Shown piece by piece: positions 26,646 through 34,756 of a stretch of 64,000 bases of DNA. The position numbers and the translations under genes were made by a program. Below the pieces are notes generated by a model, which saw nothing but the letters and a program-made list of their open reading frames with translations, searched no databases and was not told where the DNA came from. The stretch lies in assembly GCA_963575675.1 (NCBI GenBank), contig CAUYUA010000228.1, positions 1-64,000 of the forward strand, written 5' to 3'. Numbering within the stretch: position 1 is the stretch's first letter; each line of letters opens with the position of its first letter. Source of the stretch: CAUYUA01 sp963575675. Its GTDB lineage: Bacteria > Pseudomonadota > Alphaproteobacteria > Azospirillales > Azospirillaceae.

Positions 26646-27575
26646 ATGGCCGTTTTGGTTATTGTTGAGCATGATAATGCTCAAATGAAGTCGGTGATCT
26701 TGACTACGATCAGCGCCGCCGCTAAATTGAGTGACGATATTCATTTGCTGGTCGCCGGATCAAGCTGCGGGGCCGTTGCGGATGCGGCGGCTCGCATTTC
26801 CGGCGTCAAAAAAGTTCTGGTTTGCGACGCTCCGCAATACGCGGCGGCTCTGCCGGAAAATTTGGCTCCATTGATTGTTGGTTTGGCGCAGGGATACACC
26901 CATATCCTAGCGCCCGCCACCAGCGCCGGCAAGAACGTATCTCCGCGCATCGCCGCGTTGTTGGACGTTGCGCAAATTTCGGAAATTACGGGCGTTAAGT
27001 CCCCAGATATTTTTGAACGTCCGATCTACGCCGGTTCCGCCATTGCCACCGTGCAATCAAGCGATTCCATCAAAGTCATCACGGTGCGCGGCACGGCGTT
27101 TGAGCCAGTGATCGATTCCGGGGGCGCTGCGGTAATCGAAGCCATCGCGCCGATCGCTGCAAACGATAGCGTTCGTTTTATTGGGCAAGAACTCTCTAAA
27201 TCCGATCGTCCGGAGCTAACCAGCGCTCGCGTCGTTGTGACCGGGGGGCGTGGGCTACAATCCGCTGAAAACTTCAAGTTGCTTGAAGTGCTTGCGGATA
27301 AGCTTAATGGCGCGGTTGGAGCAACGCGCGCCGCCGTCGATGCCGGGTTTATCGCCAACGACGCTCAAATCGGTCAAACAGGCAAAATTGTTGCTCCAGA
27401 GCTCTACATTGCGGTTGGCGTTTCCGGCGCCATTCAACATGTTGCTGGAATCAAAGACTCCAAAATCATCGTCGCCATCAACAAAGACGAAGAAGCTCCA
27501 ATTTTCCAAATTGCGGATTATGGCTTGGTTGCCGACCTGTTTAAGGCTGTTCCTGAGCTGACTGCCGCGATATAG
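26646..27575 (+). CDS. etfA: Electron transfer flavoprotein alpha subunit
   Basis: A 309-aa ETF alpha subunit holding FAD. The C-terminal FAD domain has VVTGGRGLQSAENF, GATRAAVDAGF, the IGQTGKIVAPELYIAVGVSGAIQH signature (interrupted here for brevity) and AINKDEEAPIF. The N-terminal domain is the usual nucleotide-fold remnant. It starts one base after etfB, so the two are translated together. A hairpin terminator follows at 27587-27620, before hbd. Confidence 0.97.
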   Translation: MAVLVIVEHDNAQMKSVILTTISAAAKLSDDIHLLVAGSSCGAVADAAARISGVKKVLVCDAPQYAAALPENLAPLIVGLAQGYTHILAPATSAGKNVSPRIAALLDVAQISEITGVKSPDIFERPIYAGSAIATVQSSDSIKVITVRGTAFEPVIDSGGAAVIEAIAPIAANDSVRFIGQELSKSDRPELTSARVVVTGGRGLQSAENFKLLEVLADKLNGAVGATRAAVDAGFIANDAQIGQTGKIVAPELYIAVGVSGAIQHVAGIKDSKIIVAINKDEEAPIFQIADYGLVADLFKAVPELTAAI

Positions 27576-27586
27576 AATTCGCTCGG

Positions 27587-27620
27587 CCATAGTCTCGTAT
27601 AAAATGAGACTGTGGTTTTC
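27587..27620 (+). terminator. Intrinsic terminator after etfA
   Basis: Arms CCATAGTCTC (27587-27596) and GAGACTGTGG (27606-27615) with one G-U pair and a 9-nt loop, followed by a T-rich tail TTTTCTTTCTT. It lies 11 bp past the etfA stop and 57 bp before hbd, so it may reduce read-through into hbd. Confidence 0.75.
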
Positions 27621-27677
27621 TTTCTTGAGCGATTTCGTTCTCTCCTCCCACCAACACACCGTTCCTAAGGGTAATCC

Positions 27678-28550
27678 ATGCTTCAGAAAATTGGTATTAT
27701 CGGCGCCGGTCAAATGGGGATCGGCATTGCGCATGTTTGCGCACTTTCCGGTTGCGACGTTCGTATCGTTGACATTAATCCTGATCAATTGGCCAAAGCA
27801 ATTGGTCAGATTGACAAAAATATGGAACGCCAAGTCTCTCGCAATAAGATTTCTGCGGAAGACAAAGATGCTGCTATTGCTCGGATTTCGACTTTTGGCG
27901 ATTACACTGCGTTTAACGATAGTGACTTCGTAATTGAAGCCGCAACTGAAAACGAAGCCATTAAACGTGAGATTTTTAAGAAACTTGTTCCTCATCTGAA
28001 GCCCGAAGCGCTGATCGCCAGCAATACGTCTTCGATTTCGATCACTCGTTTGGCGGCCGTTACAGATCGTCCGCCAAAATTCATGGGCATGCACTTCATG
28101 AATCCGGTTCCAATGATGGAACTGGTGGAGCTGATTCGCGGCATTGCCACCGATGAAGACACCTTCAACAAAGTCAAGGAATTGACGGATCGGTTGAAGA
28201 AGAAGTCTGCTGTCGCTGAAGATTTCCCTGCCTTCATCGTCAACCGTATCTTGTTGCCGATGATTAACGAAGCCGTCTATACTCTTTACGAAGGCGTCGG
28301 CTCGGTTGAAGCCATTGACACCGCCATGAAGTTAGGCGCTCACCATCCGATGGGCCCCTTGGAATTGGCTGACTTCATTGGTCTCGATACATGCTTGGCT
28401 GTTATGCAGGTTCTGTACGAAGGCTTGGCCGATAGCAAGTATCGTCCATGCCCGTTGTTGGTGAAGTACGTCGAAGCACATTGGGTTGGTCGCAAAGCTG
28501 GACGTGGGTTCTATGATTACAGTGGCCCCAAACCAGTTCCAACTCGCTAA
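27678..28550 (+). CDS. hbd: 3-hydroxybutyryl-CoA dehydrogenase
   Basis: A 290-aa NAD(P)-dependent 3-hydroxyacyl-CoA dehydrogenase. The Rossmann motif GIIGAGQMGIGIAH is at the N-terminus; GMHFMNPVPMMELVE carries the catalytic His, and the C-terminal domain has FIVNRILLPMINEA and GAHHPMGPLELADFIGLD. It interconverts (S)-3-hydroxybutyryl-CoA and acetoacetyl-CoA. Location next to etfBA is common in alphaproteobacteria and links it to beta-oxidation, butyrate or polyhydroxybutyrate metabolism. A strong terminator follows at 28576. Confidence 0.95.
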   Translation: MLQKIGIIGAGQMGIGIAHVCALSGCDVRIVDINPDQLAKAIGQIDKNMERQVSRNKISAEDKDAAIARISTFGDYTAFNDSDFVIEAATENEAIKREIFKKLVPHLKPEALIASNTSSISITRLAAVTDRPPKFMGMHFMNPVPMMELVELIRGIATDEDTFNKVKELTDRLKKKSAVAEDFPAFIVNRILLPMINEAVYTLYEGVGSVEAIDTAMKLGAHHPMGPLELADFIGLDTCLAVMQVLYEGLADSKYRPCPLLVKYVEAHWVGRKAGRGFYDYSGPKPVPTR

Positions 28551-28575
28551 CTAAAACTTGGTCTGTTTTTAAGAC

Positions 28576-28608
28576 ACCGGCAAGGTCTCTAAGGCCTTGC
28601 CGGTTTAA
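28576..28608 (+). terminator. Intrinsic terminator after hbd
   Basis: Arms ACCGGCAAGG (28576-28585) and CCTTGCCGGT (28595-28604) around a 9-nt loop, followed by TTTAAAA. It lies about 25 bp past the hbd stop and separates the etf-hbd group from the RsbW-like gene. Confidence 0.85.
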
Positions 28609-28683
28609 AAATGAAGAGAGAAGAGTATATCTTATTTAAGAAGATTTAATCTGTATGGTTTGAATTTTTAAGGCGTTTGGAGT

Positions 28684-29124
28684 GTGATTAGAAAACTCAA
28701 TATTTCCATTTTTAATGATCTGGATGAGCTGTCTCGGTTGGCAAGCGCAGTGGATGATTTTGTCACTGCTGTTGGCGTGTCTTCTGATATTGCTTTTACT
28801 TTAAATGTTTGTTTCGATGAATTGATTACAAATACGATTTCATATGGGTATAGCGACAATCTAATTCATGAGATATTTGTTGGAATTGATTTTGATGGTC
28901 AGGCGTTTCATATTAAAATTCAAGATGATGCTAATCCATTCAATGTTTTTAAAGACTCTCCGAAGCCCGATCTTGAATCGGACCTTATGGAGCGTCCGAT
29001 TGGAGGCCTGGGAGTTTTTTTTGTAAAGCAATGGATGAATACTGTCTCTTATCACCGTGAAAATGGTTATAATTTTGTTTGTTTGGAGAAATTCCTTATA
29101 AGTCCCCCTCATCCAGGTGTTTAA
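28684..29124 (+). CDS. RsbW-like serine kinase / anti-sigma regulatory protein
   Basis: A 146-aa single-domain HATPase of the GHKL class. The N-box FDELITNTISYGY and the G-boxes DDANPF and GGLGVFFVKQWM match the RsbW/SpoIIAB/BtrW group. Such kinases bind a sigma factor or other target and phosphorylate an STAS antagonist. The following gene encodes just such an STAS protein, so the two form a partner-switch pair. The start GTG 28684 is chosen because the domain begins right there; GGAG is close upstream. No sigma factor or PP2C phosphatase gene is next to it. Confidence 0.88.
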   Translation: MIRKLNISIFNDLDELSRLASAVDDFVTAVGVSSDIAFTLNVCFDELITNTISYGYSDNLIHEIFVGIDFDGQAFHIKIQDDANPFNVFKDSPKPDLESDLMERPIGGLGVFFVKQWMNTVSYHRENGYNFVCLEKFLISPPHPGV

Positions 29125-29147
29125 CACATAGCTTGTGGAGAGATAAA

Positions 29148-29489
29148 ATGGCGCTCATTCAGGAGGCTGTTAACGAAATAACAATCGCGATTCCCAAACA
29201 AAGAGTGGATAGCGCAAACGCACGGCAATTTGAACAAGACCTTTTGGATGTTATTAAAAACAAAGCAAAAAAAGTGTTGGTTGATTTTAGAGATATTGAT
29301 TACATCAGCAGCGCTGGCTTGCGTGTAATTTTGCTCTCGGCCAAAACTGCAAAAGCAACAGGGGTTCCGTTCGCGTTGTGTTCGATGAAGGATAAGATCA
29401 AAGAGGTTTTTGTGGTCAGTGGTTTTGCAAAAATTCTGAGCATACATCCGTCGCGTGAAATTGCAATTCAAGCGATGTCATCTAACTAA
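29148..29489 (+). CDS. RsbV-like STAS anti-anti-sigma factor
   Basis: A 113-aa STAS-domain protein. The conserved phospho-serine loop is DYISSAGLRVIL, preceded by VLVDFRDI and followed by a C-terminal helix region. It is the expected phosphorylation target of the RsbW-like kinase encoded 23 bp upstream. ATG 29148 has GGAGAG upstream; the same frame extends further up to 29079 but this would overlap the kinase gene and add residues outside the domain. A long hairpin follows the stop. Confidence 0.9.
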   Translation: MALIQEAVNEITIAIPKQRVDSANARQFEQDLLDVIKNKAKKVLVDFRDIDYISSAGLRVILLSAKTAKATGVPFALCSMKDKIKEVFVVSGFAKILSIHPSREIAIQAMSSN

Positions 29490-29533
29490 GTGCTCTAGCC
29501 GCTTGAGCTCTTCTTTTAATTTTTCTTAATACG

Positions 29534-29576
29534 AACTATATAGGCGCAGGAATTTTATTCCTGCGCCTATATAGTT
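29534..29576. terminator. Bidirectional terminator with 20-bp perfect arms
   Basis: Arms at 29534-29553 and 29557-29576 are perfect 20-bp complements with a 3-nt loop TTT. The core GGCGCAGGAAT is flanked by AT-rich outer arms. It lies between the convergent STAS gene (plus) and the SUMF1-fold gene (minus). Confidence 0.88.
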
Positions 29577-29611
29577 ATGCTCTTAAATTATTTTCTGGAA
29601 TTTTAAGACTT

Positions 29612-30649
29612 TTATGGTTTTGATGGGCGAATTGTTCTTGCAATTCTAAATCCAAGCACGCTTGAACGCAACCCAGGCGTTTCTCGATCTCTGTGTGCAG
29701 AGCGCAAATCAGTAGGAGGACTTAACCACGAACCTCCACGTAGACTACGGAATTCACATCGTCCTAACACCCAAGGATCACCGTTGTTCGGTGCTCCGAT
29801 ATAATTCTCATGCCAACAATCTTCCACCCATTCAGAAACATTGCCCAGAATATCATAGACACCAAAAAGGTTAGCGGGAAACGATCCCACAGGAGCCGTA
29901 ATGAGAGACGCCGTGAAGGAACGGTCAAGACAACCGGCACAATTTGCACGTTGTACACCGATGTCGTTACCCCACCATCGGATTGTGGTTGAGCCCGCGC
30001 GTGCAATATATTCCCACTCGGCTTCTGACAACAATCGATAAGTTTCTCCAGTGTTTTTGGATAGCCAAGCAGTAAAAGCACGTGCATCTTCCCACGAAAC
30101 GCACACAACCGGATACTTATCGGTTTGCTCAAAACCTGGATATTTCCAATTTCGGTCGGCAAAGTACGTCCAAGATTCCTCAACCATAAGCCAGCATCCG
30201 TTTGCAATATAACCGGTGGCTTCGGTGAAGCGAGCAAATTCTCCACGAGTAACTTCTGTGCGACCAACAGCGAAAGCGGTGGGGAATTCCACAACATGTT
30301 GAGGCATGGCGCGATCACGATATCGCGCTGCTACAGAAAGACGGGCTTCTTCAGTGACGGAAGCGCCCATTTGGAATTTTCCAGGTTCAACTACGACCAG
30401 TTCAGGACAGTCCCAACAATCACGTATAATTGCGCCGGAAGCAATAGAATCAACGCTTTTCCACAACGAAACTGGAGGTAATTGTCCCATGACAGGGTGC
30501 AAAATAGAGGGAACGCGCATCGACGCAGAATATGTCGAAAACTTATTAGCAGCCATTCCTTGGGACATGCGCACGTTAAATAATGTCATAAAACACAAAA
30601 ACACAAAGACCATGCGCTGAAAGGTGGAAAATCTGCCTTGGGCGATCAT
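29612..30649 (-). CDS. SUMF1/formylglycine-generating-enzyme-fold secreted protein
   Basis: About 345 aa from ATG 30649, with an N-terminal hydrophobic stretch (VFVFLCFMTLFNV) that looks like a signal peptide or anchor. The rest is a SUMF1/FGE-sulfatase domain: VVEPGKFQMGAS, EVTRGEFARFTEATGY, PVVCVSWEDARAFTAWLS, LLSEAEWEYIARAG, DILGNVSEWVEDCWH, SLRGGSW and GFRIART. The active-site cysteine pair of true formylglycine-generating enzymes after RGGSW is absent (SWLSPPTDLRSAHRD), so it is more likely a binding or structural member than an active FGE. The frame extends to 30781, but that part contains the hairpin at 30737-30775 and is rejected. It is last in the Gld-type ABC operon. Confidence 0.85.
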   Translation of the reverse strand: MIAQGRFSTFQRMVFVFLCFMTLFNVRMSQGMAANKFSTYSASMRVPSILHPVMGQLPPVSLWKSVDSIASGAIIRDCWDCPELVVVEPGKFQMGASVTEEARLSVAARYRDRAMPQHVVEFPTAFAVGRTEVTRGEFARFTEATGYIANGCWLMVEESWTYFADRNWKYPGFEQTDKYPVVCVSWEDARAFTAWLSKNTGETYRLLSEAEWEYIARAGSTTIRWWGNDIGVQRANCAGCLDRSFTASLITAPVGSFPANLFGVYDILGNVSEWVEDCWHENYIGAPNNGDPWVLGRCEFRSLRGGSWLSPPTDLRSAHRDRETPGLRSSVLGFRIARTIRPSKP

Positions 30650-30736
30650 GGTCGCTCTCTCATCTCTATTTTGGGAGGAGGTTCGCTCTTTTTTAGCAAA
30701 AAAGAACAAAAAAGAGGATAAAAAAACGCATTCAAA

Positions 30737-30775
30737 CAATATTGGAGGAGAAGGTAGGCTTCTCCTCCAATATTG
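30737..30775 (-). terminator. Strong hairpin after the DUF4340 gene
   Basis: Perfect 17-bp arms CAATATTGGAGGAGAAG (30737-30753) and its complement (30759-30775) around a 5-nt loop. It starts 5 bp past the DUF4340 stop and sits in the gap before the SUMF1-fold gene; a run of seven T follows some 10 nt further on the minus strand. It may terminate, attenuate, or stabilise the upstream mRNA. Confidence 0.8.
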
Positions 30776-30780
30776 AAGCA

Positions 30781-31989
30781 TTATTTACTCTCCGGCTTCT
30801 TTTCTGAAACGTCTAAGACGATCAAATCCTCAATTTTTCGCATGAGATATGTTGTGGCATGGGAAGAAAATTGAAACGCCCACCCATTATAAAGCTGCGT
30901 AATTCTCTTCGCTTCTTTTTCAACTTCGGTCATTGGCAATAAGGGATTTAAAGACTCAACCCTCTCAGGGGCAGAGGGCGTAGACGGCGAATTTGCATCA
31001 GGCGTTTTTGGTGATGGGATAAGCGAGGGCCATTGGCTTGCCGCTTTGGCAGCTTGGCCGGTGTCAAAATGAGAGGTAAAGTTTGCCCACACTTTTCCGT
31101 CTTTTTGAACCGAACGAGCAGTCACAACCAAGCCATCAAAACTATAATAGTTGGCTTGAACGGCGCCTTTGAAATCTATTAAATTCTCTTTAGAGACCTC
31201 ATCAAAACTCAAATAGTCGAGACCGTGGCTGACATCGCTGATTTCAGAGGATTTGGTTTTTACATCATCCGGTTGCGCCAGCAACGTAAAGTTATGATCC
31301 TTGGGGTCTGAGCGTGAAATTGTAAAAATGGCGCCGCCAGGTTGACGCACGGAAACCGCCATGAGACGTTCATAAGCAATTTTTGGCAATGGACGATAAA
31401 GCCAACGAATTGAGTTGGCTTCAACGGGAAGACGGCCTTCAACCAACCAACTTTGAGGTTCGCCACGTTGTTTATGGTTGAGGCGACGCGCATAGAATGA
31501 GCCGCTGCGATTTAGCGACTCGACATCAGCGTTTTTTCCTATCAGTAGTCCAGCGAGCTGTTTTCCGGCAGCGTCGAATGCGACGATTTGAGTAGCGACG
31601 GACACAGGGGAGTCAACATCATTGACGCCAATTTTAACGTAAAGGTCAGGATTGTTGGTGCGAGGCTCTAAGGCAATCAGCTCAGACAAGCCGACGGCGG
31701 CTTGTTTCACTTGATCAAGATCGGCGTAATATCCGCTTTTCTCTATGACGGTCCAAGGGAATTCCGCTGAGTGATCATCAAGACGCGCAAGTGTAACCGT
31801 TTTTCCGGCGTTGGTGATTTTCAGAGTCGTTATATCGTTCAGGCGTGTCTTGAGATCAGGAAAGAACGGCCCCGGCGTAACGGGGCGAGCGGATATTTCT
31901 TCGTCGTACTGTTTCTTAACAATATATCCGGCGCCGCCAACGGCGCCGACAGTGATTGTCGCCAGAAAGAAAAAATGGATGGATCGCAT
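30781..31989 (-). CDS. DUF4340 domain protein of Gld-type ABC system
   Basis: A 402-aa protein with one N-terminal membrane segment (residues 5-25) and a large outer domain. The pattern IEKSGYYADLDQVKQAAVGLSELIALEP and the following strand-rich region match DUF4340, which regularly follows GldG-like proteins. The middle of the protein covers Trp-, Pro- and Ser-rich stretches. Its role is unknown; it presumably works with the ABC exporter encoded upstream, whose GldG-like gene ends 30 bp before it. Confidence 0.85.
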   Translation of the reverse strand: MRSIHFFFLATITVGAVGGAGYIVKKQYDEEISARPVTPGPFFPDLKTRLNDITTLKITNAGKTVTLARLDDHSAEFPWTVIEKSGYYADLDQVKQAAVGLSELIALEPRTNNPDLYVKIGVNDVDSPVSVATQIVAFDAAGKQLAGLLIGKNADVESLNRSGSFYARRLNHKQRGEPQSWLVEGRLPVEANSIRWLYRPLPKIAYERLMAVSVRQPGGAIFTISRSDPKDHNFTLLAQPDDVKTKSSEISDVSHGLDYLSFDEVSKENLIDFKGAVQANYYSFDGLVVTARSVQKDGKVWANFTSHFDTGQAAKAASQWPSLIPSPKTPDANSPSTPSAPERVESLNPLLPMTEVEKEAKRITQLYNGWAFQFSSHATTYLMRKIEDLIVLDVSEKKPESK

Positions 31990-32019
31990 GGCTTGTGTCT
32001 CCGGGACCGAACGTGCCGT

Positions 32020-34011
32020 TTATCCTTGCGTTGTCTGTAGCCGACGTTTGCGTCCACGCGCGCCAGCCATGATAATAGCAAAAAACGCAACAATAACAGG
32101 CATCAAGCCTATATTGACGGCTTTAATTTTTGTGGCGAGCGCGTCTATGTCGCGGTTAAGGTTACGTTGCACGTCACGTAATTCCTTGCGAATACGAAGC
32201 ACCTCTTGTCGAAAATTGTCAATTGCAGCATGTTCGTCAACAGAGAGTAAAGAACTTCCGGCGCCTGGTTTGCTTTTGCTTTGAAGCTCTGTAATTTGTT
32301 TCTCTGTTTGCTCTAAATTACGACGTAGCTCTTGTTCACGGGCCAAGAATTGACGACCAGCGAAACGGCGTAATTCTTCAACAACGATGAATGGTCGAGT
32401 CGCGCCAGCTCGACCGCGCAGTCCAATCAAGTCAGATGATCCGGCCAAATGATCTATGCCGTTGATAACAAAGTCACCATTTCCGGCCATAGGAATCATG
32501 ACCTTCTGCCCAAAAAAGCTCTGGCTTTGAACCCAGAATCGGTCTTCCAAAAAATCGCTGTCAGCAACTAGAATAACGTTTATCGGAGACACAGAAGTTT
32601 CCAAACGAGGCTTGGTTGGAACAACAACTTCGGGTTTCTTTTCCTCGGTTTTATTCTCAGTTGTTTTGATTTCAGGAGATTGATTTTCTGCTTGATCTTT
32701 GTTTTTCTCTTTGTTTTCGACGGCGGGCGGGCCTTCCGGAAAAGCCGTTTTGGCTGCGCCGGAGACTCGGGCCGCCAAAGTCAAGCGTTGGCCGTTTGGT
32801 TGTAATGAGGTCAAAAGCCCCTCGGGATCAGGCCGGAAGCGCAAATAGCTGATGTCGGCAAGTTGTCCTTGGGTGGAGCTGGTTAAAAGAGGTTCGAAAT
32901 GCGTGGTCGCGCCGGAGCGAGGCTTCAAACTTCCCGCAGAAGCCAAGTTGATTGTATTAAGATCGGCAAGAATTGGGTCTTTTCGATTCATAGAGTCTAT
33001 CGGCAGGGAGAGCCATGCCGCATAAGGAACAGTGCGCCGTCGAGCGCCTTCACCCGTGGCGACGCGCAAAGCAAGTTTGGGATCGGCCACAAATTTTCCA
33101 TCTTCCATATCAACGCCCCATGCCTCGAATAATTTGCTGAGGGTTGCGGCGTGAGAGCTGGATGGATCGCTCATACCATAAGGGCCTGGCTGGTCAGATT
33201 CAGACTCTGCCCAAGGATCAACAAAAATCATAGCGCGACCACCACGTAGAACGTACTGGTCAATCGCATAGAGAGTCGTCGGCGTCAGAGTGCGTGGTCT
33301 TGCGATTAGGAGCACGTTGACGTCGTCATCAATGGACGCCACGTCGTTTTTCAGCATACGCACAGTGTAGGTTTGGCGCATTTGCTCCAACAGAGCATAA
33401 GATTGTCCTTGATTGCGCATGGCGGCCATGGCGCCTCCGGGACCAAACTCCATCGGGGCGTCGCCTAACACAGCGACCACAGATTTTTTAGGGTCCGTCA
33501 AATTATAGATAAGTTTGGTCAGATCGTATTCTAAGAAATTTTCCCGCTCTTGCTGAAAGAAAGAAATAACTTCTTTCCGGTCTGTTGAGTTCGTTCCGAC
33601 CAAACCAAAATAAAACTGTTGTTGTGATCCTTGATCCACCGGGGCCGACTGCAATCCGGCTTGGACGGCGCGATCCTCTGAATCCGAAAACGGTTCCGGA
33701 TCTATGACTTGCATCCGGATCATTCCACCGGAGCGATGAACGTATTCTTCCAAAAGCTCGCGCACACGCTGACCATAAGTCCGAATATTCGGAACATCAG
33801 CAGATAGTCGCTCGGAAAAGAAGAAGCGCAACATGATTGGTTCTTTTATGGTCGCGAGGATGTTGCGAGTCCCCGGAGACAAAGTGAAAAGTTGATCTGC
33901 GGTCAAATCGAGACGCGCCTGGCGTAGGCCGGCGTTGCTCACAATATTGATCGCAATAAACAAGATCGCCGAGGTGATCAACCCGGCGATCGACATCAGC
34001 CGTCGATCCAT
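32020..34011 (-). CDS. GldG-like ABC transporter auxiliary protein
   Basis: A 663-aa protein with a membrane segment near each end: residues 5-30 and about 630-655. The large middle domain matches the ABC-type auxiliary (GldG/IFT52-like) family: RFFFSERLSADVPNIRTYGQRVRELLEEY, DPEPFSDSEDRAVQAG, RGGRAMIFVDPWAE and ILVADSDFLEDRFW. An acidic/basic Glu-Lys-Asn rich linker (about residues 415-450) and a coiled coil (about 560-625) are present. GldG proteins pair with ABC permeases and in Bacteroidetes support gliding; in proteobacteria the function is not established. Confidence 0.88.
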   Translation of the reverse strand: MDRRLMSIAGLITSAILFIAINIVSNAGLRQARLDLTADQLFTLSPGTRNILATIKEPIMLRFFFSERLSADVPNIRTYGQRVRELLEEYVHRSGGMIRMQVIDPEPFSDSEDRAVQAGLQSAPVDQGSQQQFYFGLVGTNSTDRKEVISFFQQERENFLEYDLTKLIYNLTDPKKSVVAVLGDAPMEFGPGGAMAAMRNQGQSYALLEQMRQTYTVRMLKNDVASIDDDVNVLLIARPRTLTPTTLYAIDQYVLRGGRAMIFVDPWAESESDQPGPYGMSDPSSSHAATLSKLFEAWGVDMEDGKFVADPKLALRVATGEGARRRTVPYAAWLSLPIDSMNRKDPILADLNTINLASAGSLKPRSGATTHFEPLLTSSTQGQLADISYLRFRPDPEGLLTSLQPNGQRLTLAARVSGAAKTAFPEGPPAVENKEKNKDQAENQSPEIKTTENKTEEKKPEVVVPTKPRLETSVSPINVILVADSDFLEDRFWVQSQSFFGQKVMIPMAGNGDFVINGIDHLAGSSDLIGLRGRAGATRPFIVVEELRRFAGRQFLAREQELRRNLEQTEKQITELQSKSKPGAGSSLLSVDEHAAIDNFRQEVLRIRKELRDVQRNLNRDIDALATKIKAVNIGLMPVIVAFFAIIMAGARGRKRRLQTTQG

Positions 34012-34021
34012 GGGATAAGTC

Positions 34022-34756
34022 TCACTTTGCCTTTTTCAGGTCGATGACCAGAATGCTCGCCAAAAGCCAGATCGCGATCAGAGATGTAAAATAAACCACA
34101 TCGCGAATGTCTATGACTCCTTCGGTAATGGCGTTGAAGCGGGTGATGAAACTGAATGAGGCGACCGTGTCGACAACGATCGATGGGGCCCAAGAGGCGA
34201 AGGTTTCCAGAACGATTGGAGTCCCCGACACCGTAAATAGGAAACAAACCATGACGCCGATTACAAAGGCGATCACTTGATTTTTGGTGGCTGCCGAAAG
34301 GCAAGAACAAATTGCTAAATAGCCTCCAGCCATAAGAAAACTTCCAATATATCCGGCGACGATAACGCCGTGATCAGGTCTCCCGAGCCAAGACACGGTC
34401 AACCAAATCGGAAATGTTAGCGAGACGACAATGATGGTGAAAAACCAAGCGGCAAGAAATTTGCCAACGGCAATGGCAGGTAAGCTGATGGGCAAAGTCA
34501 GAAGAAGCTCGATGGTTCCGGATTTGCGTTCTTCGGCCCACATTCGCATGGCGATGGCCGGAATCAGTAAAAGATATAGCCAGGGATGAAAGAGAAAAAA
34601 CGGTCGTAGGTCCGCCTGTCCTCGTTCAAACAAATTCCCAATGTAGAAGGTAAATATCCCGCTTAGAAACAAGAAAATGATGATGAATATATAGGCGACC
34701 GGCGTTGAGAAATAGCTGCTCAATTCGCGTCGAAAGACGGTGAAAGCGCCGCTCAT
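34022..34756 (-). CDS. ABC-2 type permease (GldF-like)
   Basis: A 244-aa inner-membrane protein with six predicted hydrophobic segments, of the ABC-2 family. The amphipathic start MSGAFTVFRRELSSYFSTPVAY and the motif AEERKSGTIELLLTLP are typical. It overlaps the ATPase gene by 4 bp (ATGA) and ends 10 bp before the GldG-like gene, so the three are one translational unit. Its cargo is unknown. Confidence 0.9.
   Translation of the reverse strand: MSGAFTVFRRELSSYFSTPVAYIFIIIFLFLSGIFTFYIGNLFERGQADLRPFFLFHPWLYLLLIPAIAMRMWAEERKSGTIELLLTLPISLPAIAVGKFLAAWFFTIIVVSLTFPIWLTVSWLGRPDHGVIVAGYIGSFLMAGGYLAICSCLSAATKNQVIAFVIGVMVCFLFTVSGTPIVLETFASWAPSIVVDTVASFSFITRFNAITEGVIDIRDVVYFTSLIAIWLLASILVIDLKKAK

Noticed and set aside
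30650..30781. Longer N-terminus for the SUMF1-fold protein
   Set aside because: The extra part contains the 17-bp-arm hairpin and would hide a normal signal peptide behind 44 residues.
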